A DNA stretch of 64,000 bases from the NCBI GenBank assembly GCA_902576125.1, contig CACGUF010000005.1, forward strand, positions 28,062-92,061, given 5' to 3'. Of the stretch, positions 35,702-44,226 are shown piece by piece. Numbering within the stretch: position 1 is the first letter of the stretch; every line of letters starts with the position of its first letter. The notes beneath the pieces are model-generated. The model was not told the DNA's origin. It saw nothing but the letters and a program-made list of their open reading frames with translations, and searched no databases. A program made the translations under genes and the position numbers. Origin of the DNA: an uncultured Alphaproteobacteria bacterium (GTDB lineage Bacteria; Pseudomonadota; Alphaproteobacteria; HIMB59; GCA-002718135).

Positions 35702-36805
35702 TTAATTTTTAACATTAATATTTAATTCACTTACTACTTCTTTAACAGCTGTGATTGTATCTGTCATATCTTGTTGATTTAAATTACCAATGCATCCAAT
35801 ACGAAAAGTATCAGCCACGGTTAATTTTCCAGGATAGATTAAAAAATCTTTATCACTTAACGCATTATAAAATTGATGAAAATTAAAATTAGGATCATTC
35901 GGTTGTTTGAATGTAATGATAATTGGTGCTTGCAGTTCATCAGGTAGTAATTGCTCAAACCCAATTTCTTTCATACCATCACAAATAATTTTACAATTAT
36001 TTTTATATCGTTCATGTCTTCCTGCAACACCACCTTCCTTTTCATGTTCAGCAATTGCTTGATTGAAAGCTGCCAAGACATGTGTTGGTGGGGTAAAACG
36101 CCATTGTTTATTTTTTTCCATTGCTGTCCATTGATCATACAAATCTAAACTTAAGGAATGACAATTTCCTTTTGCATTTTCAATTACTTGGTTCTTCATT
36201 AAAATAAATCCAACACCAGGCACACCCTCTAAGCACTTATTCGATGAAGCGGCAACAGCATCAAAAGTAACATTTTTACTGCTAAGTGGCAGGGCTCCAA
36301 AGGCACTCATAGCATCAATAAACAAGGATAAGTTTTTTTTCTCAACCAAGCTCGCAATATCCTCAATAGGATTAAGAATTCCTGATGTTGTCTCACAATA
36401 AACAGCAAAAACATGTGTTAATTGTGAATTCGCATCAATGATATCTTCTAATTTTTTTATATCATGAGGCTCATGTTCAGCAACCTCATATTCAATTGTG
36501 TTTCGACCTAAATAAGAGCACATTTTTTTCATTCGTTGTCCATATGCACCGTTAATTAAAATTAAAATATTTGCATCTTTTGGTGTCAGTGAACTTATCA
36601 TGGACTCAACAGCAAAAGTTCCACTTCCCTGCATAGGGACACACTGATACTTTCCTTCTCCATCAATCAATTTAATTAAAGAGTCTCTGATGGATTGATT
36701 TAAATCTATAAATTTTTGATCACGTGAACCCCAGTCATGAAGCATTGCCTCTTTTGTGCTCATAGAAGTTGTTAGTGGCCCAGGTGTTAATAATTTTTTA
36801 TCCAC
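35702..36805 (-). CDS. phnW: 2-aminoethylphosphonate-pyruvate transaminase
   Basis: A 367-residue class V aminotransferase converting 2-AEP and pyruvate into phosphonoacetaldehyde and alanine. LLTPGPLTTS at the start, HDWGSRD near 29, MQGSGTFAVESMI near 59, IDAMSAFGALPL near 168, the PLP lysine in AASSNKCLEGVPGVGF near 194, and RFTPPTHVLAAF near 236 are all typical of PhnW. It follows the transporter permease gene by 21 bases. The product feeds PhnY and PhnA, coded 8-9 kb away in the same island. Confidence 0.95.
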   Translation of the reverse strand: MDKKLLTPGPLTTSMSTKEAMLHDWGSRDQKFIDLNQSIRDSLIKLIDGEGKYQCVPMQGSGTFAVESMISSLTPKDANILILINGAYGQRMKKMCSYLGRNTIEYEVAEHEPHDIKKLEDIIDANSQLTHVFAVYCETTSGILNPIEDIASLVEKKNLSLFIDAMSAFGALPLSSKNVTFDAVAASSNKCLEGVPGVGFILMKNQVIENAKGNCHSLSLDLYDQWTAMEKNKQWRFTPPTHVLAAFNQAIAEHEKEGGVAGRHERYKNNCKIICDGMKEIGFEQLLPDELQAPIIITFKQPNDPNFNFHQFYNALSDKDFLIYPGKLTVADTFRIGCIGNLNQQDMTDTITAVKEVVSELNINVKN

Positions 36806-36826
36806 AATGATAAAATAAAGTAATAT

Positions 36827-38815
36827 TTATTTGATTCCATATTTATTTTTAAGTTTATTACTTCCAGCTTTTATAATTCTGTCAGCAATTATAGATATAA
36901 AAGCTACACACAAACCAGCAACTAAACCCCTTCCTATATCTGCTTTAGTAAGACCTATGTAAACTTCTTGACCAAGATCTCTAGTTCCTACCAATGCAGT
37001 AATTACTAACATAGATAAGGCAAGCATTATAGTTTGGTTTATGCCTAATAAAATTTCTGGTAAAGCCAAAGGTAGTTTTATTTTAAATAATAATTGCCTT
37101 TGAGAACATCCACTAATTAATGCTGCTTCTACAATTTGACTATTAATATTTCTTACACCATGAGCAGTATATCTTACCGCAGGAGCCAGTGCATAAAGTA
37201 TCACAGCAATCATTGCTGTAAAATCGCCAACACGAAAAAGCATTACAACCGGTATTAAGTATACAAAACTTGGCAAAGTTTGAAGGGTATCAATAAAGGC
37301 CGTTAAAATTTTATTTGCTCTGTCGTTTAAACCTGCCCATACTCCAAGTGGGATACCTATAATAGAAGCAATGATTACACTAGAACCACACAAATAAAGC
37401 GTTATCATAGCTTTTTCCCAGAGACCTGTAGTAACTATAAAAATTGACATTAATAGGCATAATAATGCTAATTTTAATTTTCCAAAATACCATCCGATAA
37501 TTGTAATAATAAAAATAAACCAAGGCCATGGGATCCCCAGAAAGAATTTTTTTATCGGCAGCATAAAAAAAGTTAACAAAGTTATTTTAAAACTCTCTAG
37601 ATTATCAAAATAATTAATATTTATATATTTGACCAATTCCTCCCAGAATAATGAAGTATTAATCATTAACTCTTTTGGAAATAACTTAAAAAAAGTAAAA
37701 AAAGTACCCAGAATATAAATTCCAATTATATATAGAATTAATAAAATTATTTTTTTATATTTATTATAAAAAGTTTGCTGAGTTTTTTTTGAGAGAGTTG
37801 GTAAATTAGCAAAAGATTGACTTAGACGATCTAAAGCAATTGCTATAACAACAATTGCTATTCCTGATTCTATACCTCCGCCAATGTCTAATCTTCTTAG
37901 TGAGGCTAATACATCATAGCCCAATCCACCTGCACCAATCATAGAAGCTATGATAACCATATTAAGTGATAGCATAATCACTTGATTTACACCTATAAGT
38001 AAAGTTGGTTTAGAGACTGGGATTAGCACCTTCCACATTAATTGTCTTTCTGTGCAACCAGACATGAGCCCACTCTCTTTTAATTGTGGATCAATGTTGT
38101 TAAGTGCTAGAAGTGTAGTTCTAACCATTGGGGGCATTGCATATATTATTGTGGCAATTAATGCAGAAACTGGCCCAAAACCAAACATTACAAGTATTGG
38201 AACTAAATAAGCAAAGACTGGAACTGTTTGCATGAGGTCTAATATTGGGGTTATAATTTTTTCTAAAATTTTTGACTTATAGGACAATATCCCTAATAAT
38301 ATCCCTAGGACAACCCCAATTGGCACAGCAATAATGATTGAAGATAATGTAATCATTGAACTTTGCCATTGATCAAATACAGCCAAATAAACTATTGATA
38401 GAACAACGAGTATTATTAAAAACTTATCTCTTGTATAAAGCGCAAGGGTAAAAAAAATACCAACAACTGAAATCCAACTTAGTGGTTCCATTATTTGGAT
38501 TGCATCTTGACCTTGTCCTTTTAATATTCCTTTAGAAAATATAGCTAAAACTATATTGTAAGGCTGTTCTATAATCCAAGCAAAGAAACGAGTAAGATCA
38601 TTAAAAGTAAATAACCAAAAATGTGCTTCGTTAATTAACCATTTAACAAATGTTGTAGTATAAATAGCAAAAGGAAATGAATAATGCTTTGGATATTTTA
38701 CTAACCATTTACTATCAAAGTAGTTTGCTATTTCTTTGCCATACCAATACAAAAGAAACGTTAAGAAAGTTAGAGAAATAAAAATAATTTTATTTGATAT
38801 TTTTTTATTCTGCAT
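36827..38815 (-). CDS. aepW: ABC transporter permease with two fused domains, glycine-betaine/2-AEP type
   Basis: A 662-residue protein made of two similar permease halves (each about 200-250 residues with 5-6 helices). The first EAA-like stretch is SGLMSGCTERQLMWKVLIPV near residue 252; the second is EAALISGCSQRQLLFKIKLP near 570, and both halves end in G-x-x-x-L-G-x-x-V/D-V. Such fused ProW-like permeases are known in the marine 2-AEP transporter AepXVW. Placement between aepX and phnW supports 2-AEP as cargo, although glycine betaine cannot be excluded from sequence alone. Confidence 0.82.
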   Translation of the reverse strand: MQNKKISNKIIFISLTFLTFLLYWYGKEIANYFDSKWLVKYPKHYSFPFAIYTTTFVKWLINEAHFWLFTFNDLTRFFAWIIEQPYNIVLAIFSKGILKGQGQDAIQIMEPLSWISVVGIFFTLALYTRDKFLIILVVLSIVYLAVFDQWQSSMITLSSIIIAVPIGVVLGILLGILSYKSKILEKIITPILDLMQTVPVFAYLVPILVMFGFGPVSALIATIIYAMPPMVRTTLLALNNIDPQLKESGLMSGCTERQLMWKVLIPVSKPTLLIGVNQVIMLSLNMVIIASMIGAGGLGYDVLASLRRLDIGGGIESGIAIVVIAIALDRLSQSFANLPTLSKKTQQTFYNKYKKIILLILYIIGIYILGTFFTFFKLFPKELMINTSLFWEELVKYININYFDNLESFKITLLTFFMLPIKKFFLGIPWPWFIFIITIIGWYFGKLKLALLCLLMSIFIVTTGLWEKAMITLYLCGSSVIIASIIGIPLGVWAGLNDRANKILTAFIDTLQTLPSFVYLIPVVMLFRVGDFTAMIAVILYALAPAVRYTAHGVRNINSQIVEAALISGCSQRQLLFKIKLPLALPEILLGINQTIMLALSMLVITALVGTRDLGQEVYIGLTKADIGRGLVAGLCVAFISIIADRIIKAGSNKLKNKYGIK

Positions 38816-38829
38816 ATTTTAAATTTAAA

Positions 38830-38849
38830 AGGGGGATATAAATCCCCCT
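38830..38849 (-). terminator. hairpin between binding-protein and permease genes
   Basis: On the minus strand AGGGGGAT pairs with ATCCCCCT around TTAT, followed by TTTAAATTT. It begins 21 bases past the binding-protein stop and ends just before the permease start. It may protect the upstream message from 3' decay and lower read-through, giving more binding protein than permease. Confidence 0.7.
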
Positions 38850-38870
38850 AGAAAAATTAAGATTAAAGGA

Positions 38871-39818
38871 TTATTTTATCCACGTACCCCATCTATCTTT
38901 ATTGTTAGACATCCATTCAGCTACTACAGCCTCTACTGTATTACCATCAAGATCTACAGCAGCAACTAGATTGCCCATTTCATTACTATCAAGTGTAAAA
39001 GCTTCTACTGCATCGTAAGCACCTGGCCATTTGTCTTTAAGCATGCTTGAAGCTACTTTCCAAATAGGACCTCTTGGTTTACCACAATCATAAGCAGCAT
39101 TTTTATTTATACCCCAAGACGGATCTGTATAACACTCAGTCGTGTATGGTGGAAATTCTACAAATTCTCCATCATATTTAGAAGGTGCCCAATGTGGAGC
39201 ATATACCCAAAGCATTATAGGTGCTTTTCTTTGATATGCAGATTCTAATTCACCAAAAAGCGCTCCATCAGTTCCTGCATGAATTACTTCCCAATCTAAC
39301 CCAAGAGCTTCAACGCGCTCATCATCATATCCACCCCAAGTTACAGGACCACCTAGATATCTTCCTTTTGGAGATGTTTCTGGTGTAGAAAAAGCTTCTG
39401 CACAATCGTTAAGAGCTTCCCAATTTGGAAGTCCAGGACATTTGTCTTTCATGTAAGATGGATACCACCATTCCTCAATAGCATCCATTCCAGTAGTTCC
39501 TACATTAACTACTCTTCCATCAGCTGTATATTCGTCAATGGCATCACGACCAGTTGTTTCCCACATCTCCATTGCTACATGCAGATCCCCTGTTTGAAGG
39601 CCAGCAAATTGAGCAATATAATCGGCAGGAACTAGCTCAACATTGTATCCAGCTTCTTTAAGAACTTCAGCCATAATGTTAGTTGTGATTAATTGACCAG
39701 TCCAGTCATGCAAAGTAAGCTTGATAGGATCTTTTGATTCCACCGCATAAATATTTTGTGCAAATAGAATAAAAATAAAGCTTAATAGAATATTAAATTT
39801 ATTTTTAAGAATTTTCAT
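38871..39818 (-). CDS. aepX: ABC transporter substrate-binding protein, 2-AEP/glycine-betaine type
   Basis: A 315-residue secreted protein with signal peptide (residues 1-25, ending IYAVES). LTLHDWTGQLITTNIMAEVLKEAGYNVELVP is the OpuAC/ProX opening; DLHVAMEMWETTG, EEWWYPSYMKDKCPG, APIMLWVYAPHWAPSKYD and several conserved tryptophans follow. It carries fewer lysines and better codons than neighbours, a sign of high expression. Close linkage to phnW, and to a fused permease, makes the 2-AEP transporter AepX the best reading; aromatic-cage residues for a methylated amine would favour betaine and should be examined. Confidence 0.8.
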   Translation of the reverse strand: MKILKNKFNILLSFIFILFAQNIYAVESKDPIKLTLHDWTGQLITTNIMAEVLKEAGYNVELVPADYIAQFAGLQTGDLHVAMEMWETTGRDAIDEYTADGRVVNVGTTGMDAIEEWWYPSYMKDKCPGLPNWEALNDCAEAFSTPETSPKGRYLGGPVTWGGYDDERVEALGLDWEVIHAGTDGALFGELESAYQRKAPIMLWVYAPHWAPSKYDGEFVEFPPYTTECYTDPSWGINKNAAYDCGKPRGPIWKVASSMLKDKWPGAYDAVEAFTLDSNEMGNLVAAVDLDGNTVEAVVAEWMSNNKDRWGTWIK

Positions 39819-39943
39819 TTTACCTCCCAGTAATAAATTTTATTAAAACATTAAATAAAACTAATGAATAAAACTACTAAAAACGAACAATTATTCTTAA
39901 ATTTTCTAATAATTATTAAGTTTATTAATAAATTTTACAATAT

Positions 39944-40954
39944 TTAATTATTAATAAATTTTGAGACCGTTTCTTTATTAAGTGAGCCAACTATATTATT
40001 TGATCTATCAATAACTGAAACTGATCCTTCAGAGAGAACTTTTTCGAGAATTGAAAATATTTTTTCATCTTCATAAACTGTTGTGGAATTATTTGTTACT
40101 TTTTTATTATCCATTATACTTTTTACAGATAATAATCTCTCCCTTGGGAGGTCTTCAGTAAATTCTTTTACATAATCATCTGCAGGCTTCATAATTAAAT
40201 CTTCAGGACTTCCAATTTGTACTATTCTTCCTTCATTCATAATAATGATTCTATCTGCTAATTTAATTGCTTCATCAAAATCATGAGTTATAAAAATAAT
40301 AGTTTTTTTAAGTGAGTTTTGAATTTTTAAAAACTCATTTTGCATTTCTTTTCTTATTAACGGATCTAAAGCAGAAAATGGTTCATCTAAAAACCATAAC
40401 TCTGGTTTAACAGCCAGAGAGCGACCAATACCAACTCTTTGTTGTTGTCCTCCTGATAGTTCTTTTGGAAAATAGTTTTCTCTTCCTTGTAGTCCTACCA
40501 GTTCAATTATTTCTAAAGCAGATTTCTCTCTTTCTTTTTTACTAATGCCCTGTACCTCTAAAGGAAATGCTATATTTTCTATTACTGTTCTATGAGGAAA
40601 AAGAGCAAAGTGTTGGAACACCATACCCATCTTATGTCTTCTAATTTCTATTAATTCATTTTTTGTTAATTTTCCCATATCAATATTTTCAAAAAAAATT
40701 TCTCCAATTGTTGGATCAACTAATCTAGACATACATCTTACTAAAGTTGATTTTCCTGAACCACTTAGACCCATTATTACAAGAATCTCATTTTCATAAA
40801 CTTCTAATGAGGCATTTCTAATTGCTTGTATATAACCACTTGCTTCTATTGTTTTTTTATCAGGGTTATTATTATGAAGTTGTAAAAATTCTTTTGGCTT
40901 ATCCCCATATAATTTCCAAACATTTTTACATACAAGTTTAGGTGACTTATTCAT
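39944..40954 (-). CDS. aepV: ABC transporter ATP-binding protein, glycine-betaine/2-AEP type
   Basis: A 336-residue ATPase. The QAIRNASLEVYENEILVIMGLSGSGKST stretch shows the ProV-like Walker A near residues 58-66; Q-loop GMVFQHFALFPHRTV, signature [15 protein letters not shown] near 160, and Walker B LWFLDEPFSALDPLIRKEMQ follow. The last 55 residues are a shortened CBS-like tail (SVSVIDRSNNIVGSLNKETVSKF), less than the two CBS units of E. coli ProV. It sits 2 bases after the SDR gene and 125 bases before aepX. Confidence 0.85.
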   Translation of the reverse strand: MNKSPKLVCKNVWKLYGDKPKEFLQLHNNNPDKKTIEASGYIQAIRNASLEVYENEILVIMGLSGSGKSTLVRCMSRLVDPTIGEIFFENIDMGKLTKNELIEIRRHKMGMVFQHFALFPHRTVIENIAFPLEVQGISKKEREKSALEIIELVGLQGRENYFPKELSGGQQQRVGIGRSLAVKPELWFLDEPFSALDPLIRKEMQNEFLKIQNSLKKTIIFITHDFDEAIKLADRIIIMNEGRIVQIGSPEDLIMKPADDYVKEFTEDLPRERLLSVKSIMDNKKVTNNSTTVYEDEKIFSILEKVLSEGSVSVIDRSNNIVGSLNKETVSKFINN

Positions 40955-40956
40955 CT

Positions 40957-41721
40957 TTATCCTTTAGCGTACCATCCATTATCTACATACAAAGCTGTTC
41001 CATTAACAAAACTAGATTCATCAGAAGCTAAATATAACACAGCGGATGCAACTTCTTCTGGCTTACATATTCTTCCCTGTACAGAATGCAAATCATTTTC
41101 ATTCCAATTTTGCCCTTGCTCATCTAATTCCTTAATCTCTCTTAATCCATGATTTGTTTTAACAAAACCAGGACATATCGCATTACATCTAATTCCTTGA
41201 TCTCTGTATTCAACAGCGATTGATCTAGCTAATTGTAAAACAGCACCTTTGGTCATGCAATATAATGACTCTAGGGCAAAACCTTTTTCCCCTCCTATTG
41301 ATGAAGTAATAATAATATTTCCTCCTTTATTATTGAGCATTGAAGGAATCACTTCATTACAAACAAGAAATGCGGATCGAACATTTATATCCATTAAATA
41401 ATCATAATCTTTTTCAGAAGACTCATGAAGAGGTTTAACTATGATAGTCCCAGCATGATTAAATAAAATATTAACTGTGCCAAATAAATCCATAATTTGA
41501 CTAATTGATTTTTTTACTTCACTAGATTTTGTTAAATCAGTATGAAAGAAAAATGCTTTTTCACTATTTGTATTAATTTTATTTACAGTTTTTTCACCCT
41601 CAGATTTATTTATATCCATTATAGCAACTAGAGCACCTTCATTACAGAATAATTCTGCTGTAGCTTTGCCCATTCCAGAAGCGCCACCTGTAATAATTAC
41701 TTTCTTATTTTTTAATTTCAT
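40957..41721 (-). CDS. short-chain dehydrogenase/reductase
   Basis: A 254-residue classical SDR. TGGASGMGKATAE (residues 11-23) is the Rossmann G-x-x-x-G-x-G; ILFNHAGTI matches N-N-A-G with a histidine change; the catalytic set is S in ITSSIGGEKG near 139 and YCMTK near 154-158; PGFVKTNHG and DNGWYAKG end the fold. It is the first gene of the AEP transporter and PhnW operon. It could handle a hydroxy- or keto-phosphonate, but nothing in the sequence fixes its substrate. Confidence 0.83.
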   Translation of the reverse strand: MKLKNKKVIITGGASGMGKATAELFCNEGALVAIMDINKSEGEKTVNKINTNSEKAFFFHTDLTKSSEVKKSISQIMDLFGTVNILFNHAGTIIVKPLHESSEKDYDYLMDINVRSAFLVCNEVIPSMLNNKGGNIIITSSIGGEKGFALESLYCMTKGAVLQLARSIAVEYRDQGIRCNAICPGFVKTNHGLREIKELDEQGQNWNENDLHSVQGRICKPEEVASAVLYLASDESSFVNGTALYVDNGWYAKG

Positions 41722-41785
41722 TTTATTATGTATGTTTAATAAGTATAATGCAAAATGGTCAATAAAAAACTATTATATAAAATTT

Positions 41786-41800
41786 TTATGTTAAACATAA
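41786..41800. promoter_or_regulatory. 15-bp palindrome in the divergent SDR / kinase gap
   Basis: TTATGTTAAACATAA is a perfect palindrome apart from its central base, lying in the 122-base gap between the AEP operon and the choline-kinase-like gene. It looks like a dimeric repressor site. A weak Pho-like arrangement GTTAAAC-ATAA-TTGTAAA (41790-41807) overlaps it. Confidence 0.45.
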
Positions 41801-41843
41801 TTGTAAAATATATTTTAAAAAGTTAGAAGTTTAAAAGGTTTTT

Positions 41844-42767
41844 ATGGATACATATATTGATAAAGTTTTTTCAATTTTAAATAATATTAAGGGATATGAA
41901 AAAATTTCAAGAGAAAATAGTAACCTGAAGCGCCTTGGCGGAATGACTAATATTGTTCATTTAGTAGAAGCTGAAAATATTAATCTCATAGTTCGTATCC
42001 CTGGAAAAGGAACAGAAGATTATATTAATCGTACTTTTGAATATAATAATGCAATGGCGGCATGGCGGGCTGGTATATCAGCAGAGATTATATGGGCAGA
42101 TGTTGAGAATGGAATAATGGTTTCAAAAGCAATTAATGGAATAGAAACTATGACTCCAAACCTTTTTACTTCAAGAGAAGGCTCACCAGCTAGAGCAGGT
42201 TTAGCTTTGGCAAAGCTTCATAATTCTGGAGAGACTTTTGATTTTCACTTCGATCTTTTTAATATGATTGATGATTACTTAAATATTCTATCTTCTAAAA
42301 ATGCTGAATTACCGGAAGGATATCATGATATAGTAGAAGCAGCAAAACCAGTAAAAGAAGCACTGGTTGCTAATCCTATGCCATTAGCTCCTAGTCATTG
42401 TGATCCTCTTTGTGAAAATTTTTTAGATGATGGAAATAATATGTGGATTGTAGATTGGGAATACTCGGGAATGAATGATCCCATGTGGGATCTTGGAGAT
42501 CTTTCTGTTGAAGCAGGCATGGATGAGAATCAAGAGAATGAAATGTTGATAGCATATTTTGGTAAAGATCCAACTGCAGCTCAAAAAGGAAGAGTTATAA
42601 TTTATAAAGCAATGTGTGATTTACTCTGGACTTTATGGGGCTTGATTCAGCATGCAGATAAAAATCCAGCTGAAGATTTCTGGGCTTATTCAATAGAACG
42701 TTTTGAACGTTGTAAAAAATTGATGCAAAAATCTGAATTCGCTATTCATATAAATGCTATTAAATAA
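41844..42767 (+). CDS. choline/ethanolamine-kinase-like phosphotransferase
   Basis: A 307-residue protein with the aminoglycoside phosphotransferase/choline kinase fold. NLKRLGGMTNIVHLVEAENINLIVRIPG at residues 27-54 is the N-lobe with the ATP lysine replaced by Arg in IVRIPG, as in choline kinases; PSHCDPLCENFLD near 196-208 is the catalytic loop (H-x-D-x-x-x-x-N); IVDWEYSGMNDPMWDLG near 214-230 is the metal-binding I-D-W-E-Y. It probably phosphorylates an amino alcohol. It is divergent from the AEP operon, which hints that choline or ethanolamine from headgroups is handled alongside 2-AEP. Confidence 0.8.
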   Translation: MDTYIDKVFSILNNIKGYEKISRENSNLKRLGGMTNIVHLVEAENINLIVRIPGKGTEDYINRTFEYNNAMAAWRAGISAEIIWADVENGIMVSKAINGIETMTPNLFTSREGSPARAGLALAKLHNSGETFDFHFDLFNMIDDYLNILSSKNAELPEGYHDIVEAAKPVKEALVANPMPLAPSHCDPLCENFLDDGNNMWIVDWEYSGMNDPMWDLGDLSVEAGMDENQENEMLIAYFGKDPTAAQKGRVIIYKAMCDLLWTLWGLIQHADKNPAEDFWAYSIERFERCKKLMQKSEFAIHINAIK

Positions 42768-42773
42768 AATAAG

Positions 42774-43097
42774 CTAATCTTTTATTCTATCTACTCTTCC
42801 AATTGACGTTGCTAGTTTTGCAAGCTGTTGATCAATCCAATTAGGATTTCTATCATACATGCTTCCTAATAGAATAAAATATAGACTATGTAATAAGAAT
42901 GAACAGGTTATATAAAACCATGTTATTCCTTCTGGAAAAGGGACAAAAAAAATAATTGGAAAAAAAATAATACTTTGAAAAAAAACTTTTACGGCAATCC
43001 CCGCTAATGAGTAATCAAGTGATTTAATAATTATATTCCATAAAGCATGTAAAAATGCTGCAAAAAAAATTAAAAAATATATTGATGCACTTGTCAT
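42774..43097 (-). pseudogene. truncated DMT-type membrane protein of the phosphonate family
   Basis: A 107-residue frame whose first 83 residues align with the N-terminus of the intact 280-residue protein at 22679-23521 (both show F-A-A-x-x-H-A, I-I-F-x-P, V-P-x-P, W-x-x-I, L-L-H-x-x-Y). After residue about 83 similarity stops and an unrelated soluble tail (NPNWIDQQLAKLATSIGRVD) follows to the stop. Only two or three helices remain of ten. The tail may come from another gene joined by a deletion. It is most likely a decayed paralogue, though a small membrane protein cannot be ruled out. Confidence 0.7.
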
Positions 43098-43141
43098 TAG
43101 TAATTGTTTTGATATAAATTAATTTTACTAACTAATTTTAT

Positions 43142-43702
43142 ATGAAAAACAATATCATTAATGAACTTTTGAATTTACTTAAGATAAAAGGTGCTGATAT
43201 TCAATACGGGAATGAAGATGTTACCCAGTTAGAACACGCCCTTCAATGTGCTGAACTAGCTGAGCACAATAATAAATCAGACGCATTTATTACAGCTGCA
43301 TTACTTCATGATATTGGTCATCTAATATATGAAGACAAAGATCCTATTCATGAGGGAAAAGATGGCGTGCATGAAGATTTAGGAGCTGATTATTTAGCAA
43401 AATATTTTGGTGAAGAAGTAACACTTCCTATTCGAGCACACGTTGCATCAAAGCGATATTTGGCGGCTGTAGAAGATGGGTACTATGATCAACTATCTGA
43501 AGCATCAAAAGAGTCACTTAAAGTACAGGGTGGTATTTTCACAAAAGAAGAAGCAGAGGAGTTTATCAATAAACCTCAGATGAAAGAAGCCGTTGAAATG
43601 CGTCGTTATGATGATCAGGCAAAAATACTTAATAAAGAAACACCGTCTGTAGAGCATTTCAGAAAATACGTAGAAAATTCATTTCAAGCATCTGCAAACT
43701 AA
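43142..43702 (+). CDS. phnZ: PhnZ-like HD-domain phosphonate oxygenase
   Basis: A 186-residue HD protein of the group found in phosphonate operons. Diiron ligands are in place: H32 (QLEHALQCAEL), H56-D57 (LLHDIGH), H77 (GVHED), H100 (IRAHVASKRYL), and D157/D158 (RRYDDQAK). Y22 and E25 lie 10 and 7 residues before H32 and K104 four after H100, the same offsets as the substrate-contact residues of characterised PhnZ. PhnZ cleaves 2-amino-1-hydroxyethylphosphonate to glycine and phosphate. No 2-oxoglutarate dioxygenase partner is in the window. Confidence 0.84.
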   Translation: MKNNIINELLNLLKIKGADIQYGNEDVTQLEHALQCAELAEHNNKSDAFITAALLHDIGHLIYEDKDPIHEGKDGVHEDLGADYLAKYFGEEVTLPIRAHVASKRYLAAVEDGYYDQLSEASKESLKVQGGIFTKEEAEEFINKPQMKEAVEMRRYDDQAKILNKETPSVEHFRKYVENSFQASAN

Positions 43703-43704
43703 TA

Positions 43705-44226
43705 ATGTTCGATGCATATGATTTTATCGATTCAAATAAATTTAATGGCAAAATAGTTTTAACTTCTTTTCCAGGTTTAAATGATGAAGGAAAATTTGAT
43801 TACAAAATTCTTACATCTCAACTCGAATTATTTTCAAAAAAACAATGTAGCTCGATTACTTCTTTTGTGGAAGATAAAGAATTTGAAAAGTTATGTGATA
43901 AAAAATTGTTTGTTGAAAAAATTTATCGACATCATTTAAAATGGTATCACTTACCTATTCAAGATTTAGGAGCACCCAACCAGGATTTTAAATTCAAATG
44001 GGAGACAACAAAAGTATTACTTAAAAATGAACTTATAGAGGGATCGAACGTTGTATTTCATTGTCGAGGTGGCAAAGGACGAGCAGGAACAATTGCAGCA
44101 ATATTATTAGTTGATTTTGGCTATGAAAAAAAAGATGCTATTGAACTTGTGAGAGAGAGAAGAAAAGGGGCAATAGAAACGAAAGTTCAAGAAGATTTTA
44201 TCACTGCGTACCGAGCAGTAAATTAA
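43705..44226 (+). CDS. dual-specificity-type protein/small-molecule phosphatase
   Basis: A 173-residue cysteine phosphatase. The P-loop VFHCRGGKGRAGT lies near residues 115-127 (C-x5-R), and the general-acid aspartate is probably in WYHLPIQDLGAP near residue 88. It resembles the CDKN3/Cdc14-like branch found in bacteria. It follows the phnZ-like gene by two bases and so is probably co-transcribed. It may dephosphorylate a protein or a small phosphate ester; neither can be told from sequence. The 3' end overlaps the convergent PiT gene by four bases. Confidence 0.8.
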   Translation: MFDAYDFIDSNKFNGKIVLTSFPGLNDEGKFDYKILTSQLELFSKKQCSSITSFVEDKEFEKLCDKKLFVEKIYRHHLKWYHLPIQDLGAPNQDFKFKWETTKVLLKNELIEGSNVVFHCRGGKGRAGTIAAILLVDFGYEKKDAIELVRERRKGAIETKVQEDFITAYRAVN

